A stretch of 64,000 nt of DNA from Pseudomonas moraviensis (GTDB lineage Bacteria > Pseudomonadota > Gammaproteobacteria > Pseudomonadales > Pseudomonadaceae). Position numbers and translations under genes: made by a program. Below the pieces are notes generated by a model. The model searched no databases, was not told the DNA's origin, and worked only from the letters and a program-made list of their open reading frames with translations. Location: NCBI RefSeq assembly GCF_900105805.1, contig NZ_LT629788.1, forward strand, positions 4,944,501-5,008,500, in the 5' to 3' direction. Shown here one piece after another: positions 1-8,629 of the stretch; within the stretch, counting starts at the first letter, position 1, and each line of letters opens with the position of its first letter.

Positions 1-1
1 C

Positions 2-259
2 TATTACTGGAGCGCCCTGGCCGATTATCAGGACGGCCGCTTTGCCAACCCGGCGCGTGAGCTGCAAGGGGTTACGCTGGACGCGGCGAACAAGGCCATG
101 CGCGAACTGTTGTTACAGCCGGGGTACATCAGGATCGAGAAGCCCTTGATCAGTGATGATCAGGTGTTGTGGCTGGTCGCGGGTGGTGTCGGGGTCTTGC
201 TGCTGATCGTGATCGGCTGGCGCCTGCATCGCCACCGAAAACCAGCGGGAAACACCTGA
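2..259 (+). CDS. C-terminal fragment of a membrane-anchored protein, probably M16 (insulinase-like) peptidase
   Basis: An open frame enters from the left edge and stops with TGA at 257-259, giving 85 residues. The first ~50 residues (YYWSALADYQDGRF..., then a stretch ending RELLLQPGYIRIEKP) resemble the end of the last M16 peptidase domain, where a Tyr/Trp-containing helix is followed by a short helix and a final beta strand. A single hydrophobic segment follows (LWLVAGGVGVLLLIVIGW), then a short basic tail (RLHRHRK). This suggests a C-terminal membrane anchor. The catalytic part lies outside the window, so the family call is inference. The reading frame itself is clear: it is uninterrupted, in phase and ends just before a REP pair. 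Confidence 0.5.
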   Translation, partial: YYWSALADYQDGRFANPARELQGVTLDAANKAMRELLLQPGYIRIEKPLISDDQVLWLVAGGVGVLLLIVIGWRLHRHRKPAGNT

Positions 260-263
260 TCAC

Positions 264-395
264 TGTGGCGAGGGAGCTTGCTCCCGCTGGGGTGCGAAGC
301 AGCCCCGATTCAGGCGACTCAACATTCCAGAGACACCGTGTCCGCAAATCCTGCGCCTGCTGCGCAGTCGAGCGGGAGCAAGCCCCCTCGCCACA
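264..395. repeat. REP pair (REPIN), GAGGGAGCTTGCTCCC type
   Basis: The 25-nt arm at 264-288 (TGTGGCGAGGGAGCTTGCTC...) is repeated inverted at 371-395 with one mismatch. Each arm carries its own small palindrome (GGGAGC-TT-GCTCCC). The arrangement matches doublet REP elements mobilised by RAYT transposases in Pseudomonas. It lies between the upstream protease stop and the DUF5924 gene. The same subtype recurs at 40928-41022. Confidence 0.85.
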
Positions 396-491
396 GGTTC
401 TCGTGGGGGTTGCTAACCGTGAACCTCGCCACAACGCCCGGCGGACGCTACTCTGTCGGGGTATTTCCTTAGCCTGCAGTGAAGCGCCCAC

Positions 492-1520
492 ATGTCGAAA
501 CTAACCCTCCTGGTCCAGCGCATTCTCGAGCTGATCAAGCGCTACCCCGGGGTTATTGCGGCGGGTGGTTTCATTTCCGGAGTCGGCAGTTTCATCCTGG
601 TTGATCGCCAACAGGGGCTGGCGAGCTGGATCACGGTGATCATGCTGCTCAGCTGGATCTGGCTGATGCTGGAAAACACCCTCACCGGGCTATTCACGCG
701 GATCTTCAAGCGCGAGATTCCCCAGCCGCTGCTGCGCTACGCGACGCAGATGATCCATCAGGAAAGTCTGTTTTTCGTTCTGCCGTTCTTCTTCATCACC
801 ACCACCTGGAACAGCGGCCAGTTGATTTTCACGGGGCTGCTCGGCATTGCCGCACTGATCTCCATCGTCGATCCGCTGTACTACAAATGGCTGGCGCCAC
901 GGCGCTGGGCGTTTCTCGCGCTGCATACCCTGACCCTGTTCGCCGCCCTGCTCACCGCGTTGCCGGTGATCATGCACCTGACCACCGCGCAGAGTTTCAA
1001 ATGGGCGCTGGGGATTGCCGTGCTGCTGTCGTTCCCGAGCCTGGCGTCGATCTTCCCGATCCGCACCGTGCGCAACGCCCTGGCGATTCTGTTCATCACC
1101 TTTGGCATCGGCGGCGTCGGTTGGGCGCTGCGTTCGTGGGTGCCACCGGCGACGCTGTGGATGACCGACGTGGCGATCAGCACGCAACTGCAGGATCGCA
1201 CCCCCGGCGCCAGCCTCGATACCGTCAGCGCCGAGCAGATCCGCAGCGGCGGGCTCTACGCCTACACCGCGATCAACGCGCCGCGCGGTCTCGACGAGCG
1301 CATTTATCACGTCTGGACCTTCAACGGCAAAGAGGTCGACCGCATCGCCCTCGATATCCATGGCGGGCGCAAGGAGGGTTACCGGGCGTGGACGCACAAG
1401 CAGAACTTCCCCGGCAACCCGTCGGGCAAGTGGCAGGTGCGGGTGCTGACCGAGGACGGGCAGTTGATCGGTGTGCTGCGCTTCGCGATCACTGACAGCA
1501 CACCGGCCAAAGAAAAGTAA
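492..1520 (+). CDS. DUF5924 / DUF2914 family membrane protein
   Basis: This 342-residue protein has an N-terminal half with about six or seven hydrophobic segments (residues ~20-215). A soluble C-terminal domain follows (~225-335) and matches my memory of DUF2914: a beta-rich module with conserved Trp and Gly (IYHVWTFNG, YRAWTHKQNFPG, GKWQVRVLTEDGQ). The combination is annotated as DUF5924 in Pseudomonas. The function is unknown. The C-terminal domain would face one side of the inner membrane and looks like a ligand or surface-binding fold. ATG at 492 is the first in-frame start after the REP pair; no strong Shine-Dalgarno is visible. It lies 54 bp upstream of the lipid transporter genes on the same strand, so it may be cotranscribed with them. 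Confidence 0.8.
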   Translation: MSKLTLLVQRILELIKRYPGVIAAGGFISGVGSFILVDRQQGLASWITVIMLLSWIWLMLENTLTGLFTRIFKREIPQPLLRYATQMIHQESLFFVLPFFFITTTWNSGQLIFTGLLGIAALISIVDPLYYKWLAPRRWAFLALHTLTLFAALLTALPVIMHLTTAQSFKWALGIAVLLSFPSLASIFPIRTVRNALAILFITFGIGGVGWALRSWVPPATLWMTDVAISTQLQDRTPGASLDTVSAEQIRSGGLYAYTAINAPRGLDERIYHVWTFNGKEVDRIALDIHGGRKEGYRAWTHKQNFPGNPSGKWQVRVLTEDGQLIGVLRFAITDSTPAKEK

Positions 1521-1574
1521 TCCGGTTCGTGCTATTACGTAGGATCTCGTAACGGCCGTACAAGCACGGAGCTT

Positions 1575-2723
1575 ATGACCAGCAGCCCAACCCCCGGCAG
1601 TGCCCACCTGGACACCGCGCTCAGCCCTGCCCGCCTGCGGGTCAGCGGTGACTGGACGCTTGCCCACTACACGGCGCTCAAGCACCTGAGCGAAAAGCTC
1701 CACGGCCAGTACGACGCCAATACCCCGATCGACCTCAACGGCCTCGGTGCCCTCGACACCGCTGGCGCCTCGTTGCTGGTCGAACTGCTCGGGTCGGAAC
1801 GCCTGGGCAAGACCGCTGAACACCCCGATTGCACCCTTTCTACGGCCGACCGCGCGTTGCTGCAAACCGTGTATTGCTCGCTGAACGATTTCTGCGTGCC
1901 GATCAAAGAGCCGGAAGTCAGCGTCAGCGTGCAATTGCTGACGCGCATTGGCCGCGCAGTAGATAAGGTCTGGAACGACACGCTGCAGCTGCTCGGCTTC
2001 GTCGGGCTGATTCTCGAAGTCATCGTCCGCGGCCTGTTCCGGCCCAGGCGCTGGCGCATCACGCCGATGATCGCGCACATCGAGCAGACCGGCCTCGACG
2101 CTGCGCCGATCGTGGCCTTGCTGACGTTTCTGGTCGGTGCGGTGGTGGCGTTTCTTGGCGCCACGGTACTGGCCAGTTTCGGCGCAACGATTTTTACCGT
2201 GGATCTGGTCGGCTTCTCGTTCCTGCGCGAATTCGGCGTGCTGCTCACGGCGATCCTGATGGCCGGGCGCACCGCCAGTGCGTTCACCGCGCAGATCGGC
2301 TCGATGAAGGCCAACGAAGAGATCGACGCAATCCGCACCCTCGGCCTCGACCCGATCGAATTGCTGGTGGTGCCGCGGGTGCTGGCGCTGCTGGTGGCGC
2401 TGCCGATGCTGACGTTTCTGGCGATGCTCTCTGGGATCGTCGGCGGCGGCGTGGTCTGCGCAGTGTCGCTGGACATCTCGCCGGCGATGTTCCTTTCGTT
2501 GCTGCAATCGGACATCGGCATCCAGCATTTTCTGGTCGGGTTGGTGAAGGCGCCGATCTTTGCCTTCCTGATCGCCGCGATTGGTTGCCTGGAAGGCTTC
2601 AAGGTCAGCGGCAGCGCTGAATCGGTCGGCGCGCACACCACCTCCAGCGTGGTCCAGTCGATTTTCGTGGTGATCGTGCTCGATGCGGTGGCTGCGCTGT
2701 TTTTCATGGAGATGGGCTGGTGA
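1575..2723 (+). CDS. STAS-MlaE fusion: permease subunit of an MCE-type lipid ABC transporter
   Basis: 382 residues. Residues ~15-100 look like a STAS/MlaB domain (PIDLNGLGALDTAGASLLVELLG). Residues ~120-380 are the MlaE/YrbE permease domain with five to six hydrophobic segments and the conserved stretch LMAGRTASAFTAQIGSMKAN. E. coli encodes MlaB and MlaE separately; here they are one polypeptide, which is usual for this branch of the family. The likely role is inner-membrane transport of phospholipid or another lipid between the inner membrane and the periplasmic MCE protein. The stop overlaps the GTG start of the ATPase gene by 4 bp, so translation is probably coupled. Direction of transport and substrate cannot be read from the sequence. 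Confidence 0.93.
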   Translation: MTSSPTPGSAHLDTALSPARLRVSGDWTLAHYTALKHLSEKLHGQYDANTPIDLNGLGALDTAGASLLVELLGSERLGKTAEHPDCTLSTADRALLQTVYCSLNDFCVPIKEPEVSVSVQLLTRIGRAVDKVWNDTLQLLGFVGLILEVIVRGLFRPRRWRITPMIAHIEQTGLDAAPIVALLTFLVGAVVAFLGATVLASFGATIFTVDLVGFSFLREFGVLLTAILMAGRTASAFTAQIGSMKANEEIDAIRTLGLDPIELLVVPRVLALLVALPMLTFLAMLSGIVGGGVVCAVSLDISPAMFLSLLQSDIGIQHFLVGLVKAPIFAFLIAAIGCLEGFKVSGSAESVGAHTTSSVVQSIFVVIVLDAVAALFFMEMGW

Positions 2724-3523
2724 GTCGTCTACCCCGCGCGCCTTCCGAGGCGGTGATCGAAGTCCGTGGCCTGTGCAATCGCTTTGGCCCGCAGAGCGTG
2801 CACGAGAACCTTGATCTGGACGTGTACAAAGGCGAAATCCTCGCCGTGGTTGGCGGCTCCGGCACCGGTAAATCGGTGCTGCTGCGCAGCATCGTCGGGC
2901 TGAATCGGCCCAGCGAAGGCATGGTCAAAGTCTTCGGCCAGAACCTGCCGAATCTGCCCGAGCATGAACGCTCGCTGATCGAACGGCGCTTCGGTGTGTT
3001 GTTCCAGAAAGGCGCGCTGTTCTCGTCGCTGACCGTGACCGAGAACGTCGCCCTGCCCCTTATCGAACACGCCGGCCTCAGCCGTCAGGACGCCGAGCAT
3101 CTGGCGGCGGTGAAACTGGCGCTGGCCGGGCTGCCGTTGTCGGCGGCGGACAAGTACCCGGCGTCACTGTCCGGCGGCATGATCAAGCGCGCGGCGCTGG
3201 CGCGGGCCCTGGCGCTGGACCCGGACATCCTGTTTCTCGACGAACCCACCGCCGGCCTCGATCCGATTGGCGCGGCGCAATTCGATCAACTGATCCTGAC
3301 CCTGCGCGATGCGCTGGGTCTGAGCGTGTTTCTGGTCACCCACGACCTCGACACGCTTTACACCATCACCGATCGCGTGGCGGTGCTGGCGCAAAAGAAA
3401 GTGCTGGTGGCCGGCCCGATCGACGTCGTCTCGGAAACCGACGACGCGTGGATTCACGAATACTTCCACGGCCCGCGCGGCCGCTCGGCGCTGGACGCCG
3501 CCAAACTGCTCAACGAGGTCTGA
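2720..3523 (+). CDS. MlaF-like ABC transporter ATP-binding protein
   Basis: 267 residues, beginning with GTG at 2720 inside the 4-bp overlap with the permease gene. Walker A GGSGTGKS is at residues ~45-52. The ABC signature appears as LSGGM, followed by Walker B ILFLDEPTAGLDP and the H-loop LVTHDL. The variant signature with Met after LSGG is common in the MlaF/Ttg2A branch. It powers the MlaE-like permease. The C-terminal tail after the ATPase core (residues ~235-267) is longer than in generic importers; in E. coli MlaF this region makes a dimer handshake with MlaB, here replaced by the fused STAS domain. The MCE gene starts directly after its stop. Confidence 0.93.
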   Translation: MSRLPRAPSEAVIEVRGLCNRFGPQSVHENLDLDVYKGEILAVVGGSGTGKSVLLRSIVGLNRPSEGMVKVFGQNLPNLPEHERSLIERRFGVLFQKGALFSSLTVTENVALPLIEHAGLSRQDAEHLAAVKLALAGLPLSAADKYPASLSGGMIKRAALARALALDPDILFLDEPTAGLDPIGAAQFDQLILTLRDALGLSVFLVTHDLDTLYTITDRVAVLAQKKVLVAGPIDVVSETDDAWIHEYFHGPRGRSALDAAKLLNEV

Positions 3524-3524
3524 T

Positions 3525-4463
3525 ATGGAAACCCGAGCCCATCATGTGTTGATCGGCCTGTTCACGGTGATCGTCGTGGCCGGCGCCCTGCTCTTCGGCC
3601 TGTTTCTGGCCAAATCCAGCGTCGACACCGAGTTCAAGGATTACGAAGTGGTGTTCAACGAGGCGGTCAGCGGTCTGTCCAAGGGCAGCTCGGTGCAGTA
3701 CAGCGGGATCAAGGTCGGTGATGTGGTCAGCCTGCGCCTCGACCCGCAGGACCCGCGTCGGGTCCTGGCGCGGATTCGTCTGGCGGGCGACACGCCGGTC
3801 AAGGAAGACACCCAAGCGAAACTGGCACTGACCGGGATCACCGGCACCTCGATCATCCAGCTCAGTGGCGGCACCCCGCAGAGTCCGAAACTGCGCGGGC
3901 ATGACGGTCAGTTGCCGACCCTGATCGCCTCGCCCTCGCCGATTTCGCGTCTGCTCAACGACAGCAGCGACTTGATGACCGGCATCAGCGCTCTGCTACA
4001 GAACGCCAACCATATGTTCTCCGCGGAAAACGTCGAGCGCGTGAGCAAGACCCTCGCTCATCTGGAGCAAACCACCGGCACCATCAACGACCAGCGCGGT
4101 GACATCAAACAAGCGATGCAGCAACTGGCGACGGTGGGCAAACAGGCCGGCAGCATGCTCGAGCAGACCTCGCTGCTGATGCGCAACGCCAATGGCTTGC
4201 TCAACGATCAGGGCAAGCAGGCCTTGGGCAGCGCCGAACAGGCGATGAAATCGCTGGAGCAAAGCAGCGTGACCATCAATGGTTTGCTCAGCAAAAACCA
4301 GAATTCGCTGGATAACGGCATGCAGGGTCTCAACGGCCTGGCCCCGGCGATTCGCGAACTGCGCGAGACGCTGACCTCGCTGCGTGCCATTTCCCAACGC
4401 CTCGAGGCCAATCCCAGCGGGTATCTGCTGGGCAGCGACAAGAACAAGGAATTCACCCCATGA
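3525..4463 (+). CDS. MCE (MlaD-like) periplasmic lipid-shuttle protein
   Basis: 312 residues. One N-terminal transmembrane anchor (residues ~8-29) is followed by a single MCE domain (~38-118, DYEVVFNEAVSGLSKGSSVQYSGIKVG). A long Gln/Asn/Ala-rich segment (~145-300), predicted helical and coiled-coil, completes it. MCE proteins form hexameric rings or needles that carry lipid across the periplasm. The long C-terminal helix makes this more like YebT/PqiB or MlaD-with-needle architectures than the 183-residue E. coli MlaD. It starts 1 bp after the ATPase stop, and its own stop overlaps the next start in an ATGA junction. Confidence 0.93.
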   Translation: METRAHHVLIGLFTVIVVAGALLFGLFLAKSSVDTEFKDYEVVFNEAVSGLSKGSSVQYSGIKVGDVVSLRLDPQDPRRVLARIRLAGDTPVKEDTQAKLALTGITGTSIIQLSGGTPQSPKLRGHDGQLPTLIASPSPISRLLNDSSDLMTGISALLQNANHMFSAENVERVSKTLAHLEQTTGTINDQRGDIKQAMQQLATVGKQAGSMLEQTSLLMRNANGLLNDQGKQALGSAEQAMKSLEQSSVTINGLLSKNQNSLDNGMQGLNGLAPAIRELRETLTSLRAISQRLEANPSGYLLGSDKNKEFTP

Positions 4464-5086
4464 AGTTGACTCGAATCGCCCTCCTCGGCGCCGGCCTGAT
4501 CCTGATCGGCGCGTGCTCGATTTTGCCCGAGTCGGAACCCTCGGATGTCTATCGGCTGCCCGCCGCACCGGCGCCCGCCTCGGCCAGCCCGACGACGGCT
4601 CAGTCGTGGTCGCTGCGCTTGAATAAATTGCAGGCCAGCGAAGCGCTGAACCGGCCGAGCATTGCTGTGATCCCGCAGGGCGATGTGATCAGCAGCTACA
4701 AGGGCTCGCGCTGGAGCGATCCGGCGCCGGTGCTGCTGCGCAATCGCTTGCTGGATGGCTTTGCGCGGGATGGTCGGGTGACGCTGCTGAGCACCGACGA
4801 CAGCAACTTCCAGGCGGATCTGGAGCTGGGCGGCAGTTTGCAGGCTTTCCAGACCGAATATCAGGGCACCCAGGCCGGCGTCGTGGTGCGGGTCGATGCG
4901 TTGCTGGTGCGTGGCTACGATCAGCGCATTCTCGCCAGCCGCCGTTTTGAAGAGCGTCAGGCGTTGAATGATGTGCAGGTGCCGGCGGTGGTTGCCGGGT
5001 TTGGCCAGGCCAGTGATCGCCTCACGGCCAGGGTTGTGGCTTGGGCAGTCGAACAAGGCCAGAAACTGGCCCCACAACCCCGCTGA
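4460..5086 (+). CDS. ABC-type transport auxiliary lipoprotein (PqiC-like)
   Basis: 208 residues with a lipoprotein signal: a basic start, a hydrophobic stretch, and lipobox IGAC with the lipidated Cys at position 19. The following SILPESEPSDVYRLPA and the body (WSDPAPVLLRNRLLDGFARDG, ADLELGGSLQAF) match the ABC_trans_aux/DUF330 family that accompanies MCE transporters, such as PqiC in E. coli. It is expected at the inner leaflet of the outer membrane as docking partner for the MCE needle. The Ser immediately after the Cys favours outer-membrane sorting. The start overlaps the MCE gene stop by 4 bp. It is the last gene of the operon and is followed by a REP pair. Confidence 0.9.
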   Translation: MKLTRIALLGAGLILIGACSILPESEPSDVYRLPAAPAPASASPTTAQSWSLRLNKLQASEALNRPSIAVIPQGDVISSYKGSRWSDPAPVLLRNRLLDGFARDGRVTLLSTDDSNFQADLELGGSLQAFQTEYQGTQAGVVVRVDALLVRGYDQRILASRRFEERQALNDVQVPAVVAGFGQASDRLTARVVAWAVEQGQKLAPQPR

Positions 5087-5100
5087 CACACCACAACCCC

Positions 5101-5190
5101 TGTAGGAGTGAGCCTGCTCGCGATAGCGGTTTTTCAATCACCGATGATGGCGACTGAAAAACCGCTATCGCGAGCAGGCTCACTCCTACA
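5101..5190. repeat. REP pair, 90 bp, GTAGGAGTGAGCCTGCTCGCG type
   Basis: A perfect 36-nt inverted repeat (5101-5136 and 5155-5190) with an 18-nt loop. The outer part is the TGTAGGAGTGAGCCTGCTCG REP core. The inner part (CGATAGCGGTTTTTCA) is also perfectly paired, so RNA from either strand would form a long hairpin. It separates two convergent genes, the lipoprotein (+) and the SpmAB-like gene (-), and could serve as a bidirectional transcript end. Confidence 0.92.
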
Positions 5191-5202
5191 GTGGATCTGT
5201 GA

Positions 5203-6432
5203 TCAGCCGAAGAACCAGTAGCAGACCCCGATGGCGCCGACCACACCAGCAAACTCCGCCAGCAACGCGCAGCCCACCGCATGCCTCGCCCGCTGAATCC
5301 CCACCGCGCCGAAGTACACCGCCAGCACATAGAACGTGGTCTCGGTACTGCCCTGAATCGTTGCGGCGACCAGTGCCGGGAAGCTGTCGACGCCTGAGGT
5401 CTTCATGGTTTCAATGAGCATTGCCCGCGCGGCGCTGCCGGAAAACGGTTTGACCATCGCCGTCGGCAATGCGTCGACGAAGCGCGTGTCCCAACCGGCC
5501 CACTCGACCAGATGGCGAATGCCGTCCAGGCCAAAATCCAGCGCTCCAGAGGCGCGCAGTACGCCAACCGCACATAGCATCGCGACCAGATAGGGCAAAA
5601 GATTTTTCGCCACATCGAAGCCTTCTTTCGCGCCTTCGACAAACGCTTCGTAAACCTTGACCTTGCGCATTGCACCGATCAGCAGAAACAGCATGATCAG
5701 GCCGAACAGCGTGAGATTGCCGAGGATCGACGACAATCCCGCCAGCGCAGTGGCAGAAAGCGTGCCGAGCAGCGCCATGAAGCCGCCGAGGATCAGGGCG
5801 CCGGGCACCAGATAGGCCAGCACCACCGGGTCCCAGATCCGTAGCCGTTGCATGAAGGCCACGGAGAGAAAACCGACGATGGTCGAGCAACTGGTCGCCA
5901 GCAGAATCGGCAGGAACACCAGGGTTGGGTCCGGCGCGCCTTGTTGGGCGCGGTACATGAAGATGGTCACGGGCAGCAGGGTCAGCGACGAGGCATTGAG
6001 CACCAGGAACAGGATCTGCGCGTTACTGGCGATGGTGGCGCTGGGGTTGAGCTCCTGCAGCGCTTTCATGGCTTTGAGGCCGATCGGCGTGGCGGCGTTG
6101 TCCAGGCCGAGGCCATTGGCAGCGAAGTTCAGCGTGATCAAGCCAAGGGCAGGGTGGCCGGCGGGGACTTCCGGCATCAGCCGCAGGAATAGCGGGCCGA
6201 GCACCTTGGCCAGCCATTCGACGATCCCGGCTTTCTCGGCTATGCGCAGAAAGCCCAGCCATAGGGTCAGGGTGCCGAACAGCAGCACCATGACTTCGAC
6301 CGAGAGCTTGGCCATGGCGAAAATGCTCTCCACCATCGCCGCGAAGATCCCGGCATTGCCGCCGATCAGCCACTGCGCCAGCGCCGACACGGCTGCCACG
6401 ATGAAGAAGCCAAGCCACAGGCCATTAAGCAT
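5203..6432 (-). CDS. Nucleoside-recognition (Gate) domain membrane protein, SpmA-SpmB-like
   Basis: 409 residues and strongly hydrophobic throughout, with about ten membrane segments. Two Gate/nucleoside-recognition domains lie in tandem: the N-terminal half resembles SpmA (PEVPAGHPALGLITLNFAANGLGLDNAATPIG) and the C-terminal half SpmB (FSGSAARAMLIETMKTSGVDSFPALVAATIQGSTETTFYVLAVYFGAVG). In Bacillus the two parts are separate spore-maturation proteins; in gamma-proteobacteria the fused form is widespread and of unknown transport role. The start at 6432 is preceded by GGGGGA at a suitable distance. It is transcribed alone, away from the symporter gene upstream. Confidence 0.88.
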   Translation of the reverse strand: MLNGLWLGFFIVAAVSALAQWLIGGNAGIFAAMVESIFAMAKLSVEVMVLLFGTLTLWLGFLRIAEKAGIVEWLAKVLGPLFLRLMPEVPAGHPALGLITLNFAANGLGLDNAATPIGLKAMKALQELNPSATIASNAQILFLVLNASSLTLLPVTIFMYRAQQGAPDPTLVFLPILLATSCSTIVGFLSVAFMQRLRIWDPVVLAYLVPGALILGGFMALLGTLSATALAGLSSILGNLTLFGLIMLFLLIGAMRKVKVYEAFVEGAKEGFDVAKNLLPYLVAMLCAVGVLRASGALDFGLDGIRHLVEWAGWDTRFVDALPTAMVKPFSGSAARAMLIETMKTSGVDSFPALVAATIQGSTETTFYVLAVYFGAVGIQRARHAVGCALLAEFAGVVGAIGVCYWFFG

Positions 6433-6486
6433 CAGTCAAATCCCCCGAAGAATGCGGCGAATGATAGCGGGGTCGCCAGAAACGAC

Positions 6487-6510
6487 AAACCCCGGATTGC
6501 TCCGGGGTTT
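6487..6510 (-). terminator. Hairpin downstream of the symporter gene
   Basis: AAACCCCGGA at 6487-6496 pairs perfectly with TCCGGGGTTT at 6501-6510 around a TTGC loop. It lies just downstream of gltP on the minus strand and just upstream of the SpmAB-like start. The T-run is short (TTT), so termination may be weak or helped by the neighbouring REP pair. Confidence 0.6.
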
Positions 6511-6530
6511 GTATGGCTGACTCGGTCCAC

Positions 6531-6620
6531 TGTAGGAGTGAGCCTGCTCGCGATGAGGGCGGCACATTCAACATCTCTGTTGTTTGATACACCGCCATCG
6601 CGAGCAGGCTCACTCCTACA
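6531..6620. repeat. REP pair, 90 bp, GTAGGAGTGAGCCTGCTCGCG type
   Basis: Outer arms TGTAGGAGTGAGCCTGCTCG at 6531-6550 and the inverse complement ending at 6620. The inner sequence is not fully paired. It has the same 90-bp length as the elements at 5101 and 44882. It lies in the 3' region of gltP, 11 bp beyond the stop codon. Confidence 0.92.
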
Positions 6621-6631
6621 GGGTTTTTGTG

Positions 6632-7963
6632 TCAGTTCTTGGAAATTTCGCCAGTTGGCAGTTTTTCCTTGCTGCGCCAGTGCGGCAGGGAGTTCCAGTA
6701 GCGCTCGCCCTTGGCGTCGTCGTACATGCCTTCCCAGCGCGCGATAACCAGCACCGCCAGGGCATTACCGATCACATTCAGTGCGGTACGCGCCATGTCC
6801 ATGATGCGGTCGACACCGGCGATGAACGCCAGGCCTTCCAGCGGAATGCCGACGCTGCCCAGCGTCGCCAGCAGCACCACGAAGGACACGCCCGGTACAC
6901 CGGCGATGCCTTTGGAGGTGACCATCAGGGTCAGCACCAGCAGCAGTTGCTGGCTGATCGACAGGTCGATGCCGTACAGCTGGGCAATGAAGATCGCCGC
7001 GATCGACTGGTACAGGGTCGAGCCGTCGAGGTTGAACGAGTAACCGGTCGGCACCACGAAGCTGCAGATGGCTTTCGGCGCGCCGTAGGCTTCCATTTTC
7101 TCGATCACCCGTGGCAGCACGGTTTCCGAGGAAGCGGTGGAGTAGGCCAGCACCAGCTCATCCTTGAAGATGCGCATCAGCTTGAGCACCGAGAAGCCGA
7201 ACAGCTTGGCGATCAGGCCCAGCACCACGAAGGCGAAGAAGGCGATGGCGACGTAAACCAGGATCACCAGTTTCGCCAGCGGCAGCAGCGAGGCGAAGCC
7301 GAAGTTGGCGACAGTCACCGCGATCAGGGCGAACACGCCGATAGGGGCGTAGTTCATGATCATGTGGGTGACTTTGAACATGCTTTCCGAGACGCCCTGG
7401 AACATCTTCACCAGAGGCTCGCGCAGGTCCGACTGCAGGCTCGACAGGCCGAGACCGAAAAGAACGGAGAAGAAGATGATCGGCAGCATTTCGCCGCGGG
7501 CCATGGCTGCGAAGATGTTCGACGGGATCAGGTTGAGGATGGTCTCGATGAACGCATGTTCATGCTGCACTTCAGCGGCGGTCGCCTGGTACTTCGAGAT
7601 ATCGACCGTGCCCAGAGTGCTCATGTCGATGCCGGTGCCCGGGTGGAACACGTTGGCCAGCGCCAGGCCGACCACGATGGCGATGGTGGTGACGATTTCG
7701 AAATAGATGATGGTCTTCAGGCCGATACGCCCGAGCTTCTTGGCGTCGCCCACGCCGGCGATGCCGACGATCAGAGAAGAAATGACGATCGGGATGACGA
7801 TCATCTTGATCAGACGGATAAAGATATCGCCTGCCGGTTGCAGGACGTTGCTGATCCACCAGGCCTTCTCGGCGCTGAAGTGGTTGAGCAACGCACCCAG
7901 TGCAATCCCCAGAACCAGACCTATCAGGATCTGCCAGGCGAGGCTGATTTTTGCCTTCTTCAT
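6632..7963 (-). CDS. gltP: Dicarboxylate/amino acid:cation symporter (GltP type)
   Basis: 443 residues from ATG at 7963 (MKKAKISLAWQILIG). This start is preferred over upstream in-frame codons because the transmembrane domain begins there and the length matches the DAACS family (~430-440). Eight helices plus two hairpins are expected. The Ser-rich hairpin motif (AYSTASSETVLPRV) and the substrate-binding stretch VVPTGYSFNLDGSTLYQSIAAIFIAQ are present. The family cotransports glutamate/aspartate or C4-dicarboxylates with protons or sodium. It is a single-gene unit with its own long upstream region. In PAO1 the homologue (PA5479) sits close to algB in the same way. Confidence 0.93.
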   Translation of the reverse strand: MKKAKISLAWQILIGLVLGIALGALLNHFSAEKAWWISNVLQPAGDIFIRLIKMIVIPIVISSLIVGIAGVGDAKKLGRIGLKTIIYFEIVTTIAIVVGLALANVFHPGTGIDMSTLGTVDISKYQATAAEVQHEHAFIETILNLIPSNIFAAMARGEMLPIIFFSVLFGLGLSSLQSDLREPLVKMFQGVSESMFKVTHMIMNYAPIGVFALIAVTVANFGFASLLPLAKLVILVYVAIAFFAFVVLGLIAKLFGFSVLKLMRIFKDELVLAYSTASSETVLPRVIEKMEAYGAPKAICSFVVPTGYSFNLDGSTLYQSIAAIFIAQLYGIDLSISQQLLLVLTLMVTSKGIAGVPGVSFVVLLATLGSVGIPLEGLAFIAGVDRIMDMARTALNVIGNALAVLVIARWEGMYDDAKGERYWNSLPHWRSKEKLPTGEISKN

Positions 7964-8153
7964 TATCTTTACCCTTACTTGCGTTTGACTCAGGCACATG
8001 CAGGAACTGGAACGCTCATCAGCGGAAAAGTCTGTGCATCTGCCTCCGTATAAGGTGCCCCGAAGTGCGTATTTACGGCTCTTCGGCAGGCGAAAAAAGG
8101 CGCAACTATTCCGATGCAAGGTGGCGCCGTCTAATGCCGTAAACGCCTGCCCT

Positions 8154-8168
8154 ATGCCGAATCGGCAT
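8154..8168. promoter_or_regulatory. Perfect 15-nt palindrome upstream of gltP, possible operator
   Basis: ATGCCGA-A-TCGGCAT is exactly symmetric and lies ~190 bp upstream of the gltP start. It is too short for a terminator stem with its one-base loop, so a protein-binding site is more likely. Which regulator binds is unknown. Confidence 0.35.
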
Positions 8169-8629
8169 GAGCTTTTTCAATTGAAACTGGCGTCCCAAGC
8201 GGTTCGATTGTGACATTTCAGCCGGCATAAGTGCCGTGAACCGGCCATTACAGCGTAGGCTGGTTAAATTTCGCACAGCGAGAATCGGCGGAAATTTCCG
8301 GAAAAAGTCTGAATTGAAAGCCTATAAGTCACACGAATCGAGCGCGATCTTTGTCGATATACGGTCGTCAGGAAACACCGCGAAATGTTTTCCCGCGCAG
8401 TGTCGACGATTCGAAGAAGAGGATTAGCGTGCTGGATCAATGATTTGGCTGATTCAAAGCCCAGCGCAGATTCGTCAGACCATCGGGTCGACGAACCTGC
8501 GGCGCAGCTTTTACCCTGACCCGGCCCTTGCGCAGGTACTCCCTGTACCCGTAGGTCACTCCGACCCTGTAGCAGTCAGAACGTCCCGGCCCCCTGGTCA
8601 TGCACCGGCCCTCATCGGGTGGCGCAATG

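Noticed and set aside
690..2636. 648-residue minus-strand open frame across the DUF5924 and STAS-permease genes
   Set aside because: It is the antisense shadow of two well-supported plus-strand genes and has a skewed Arg/Gln/Ala composition with no domain.
6584..8053. 489-residue plus-strand open frame over gltP
   Set aside because: It runs antisense to the symporter, is rich in His, Asp and Gln, and has no recognisable motif.
8236..8427. 63-residue plus-strand open frame upstream of ivy
   Set aside because: No ribosome site or family resemblance; position fits a regulatory region of gltP.
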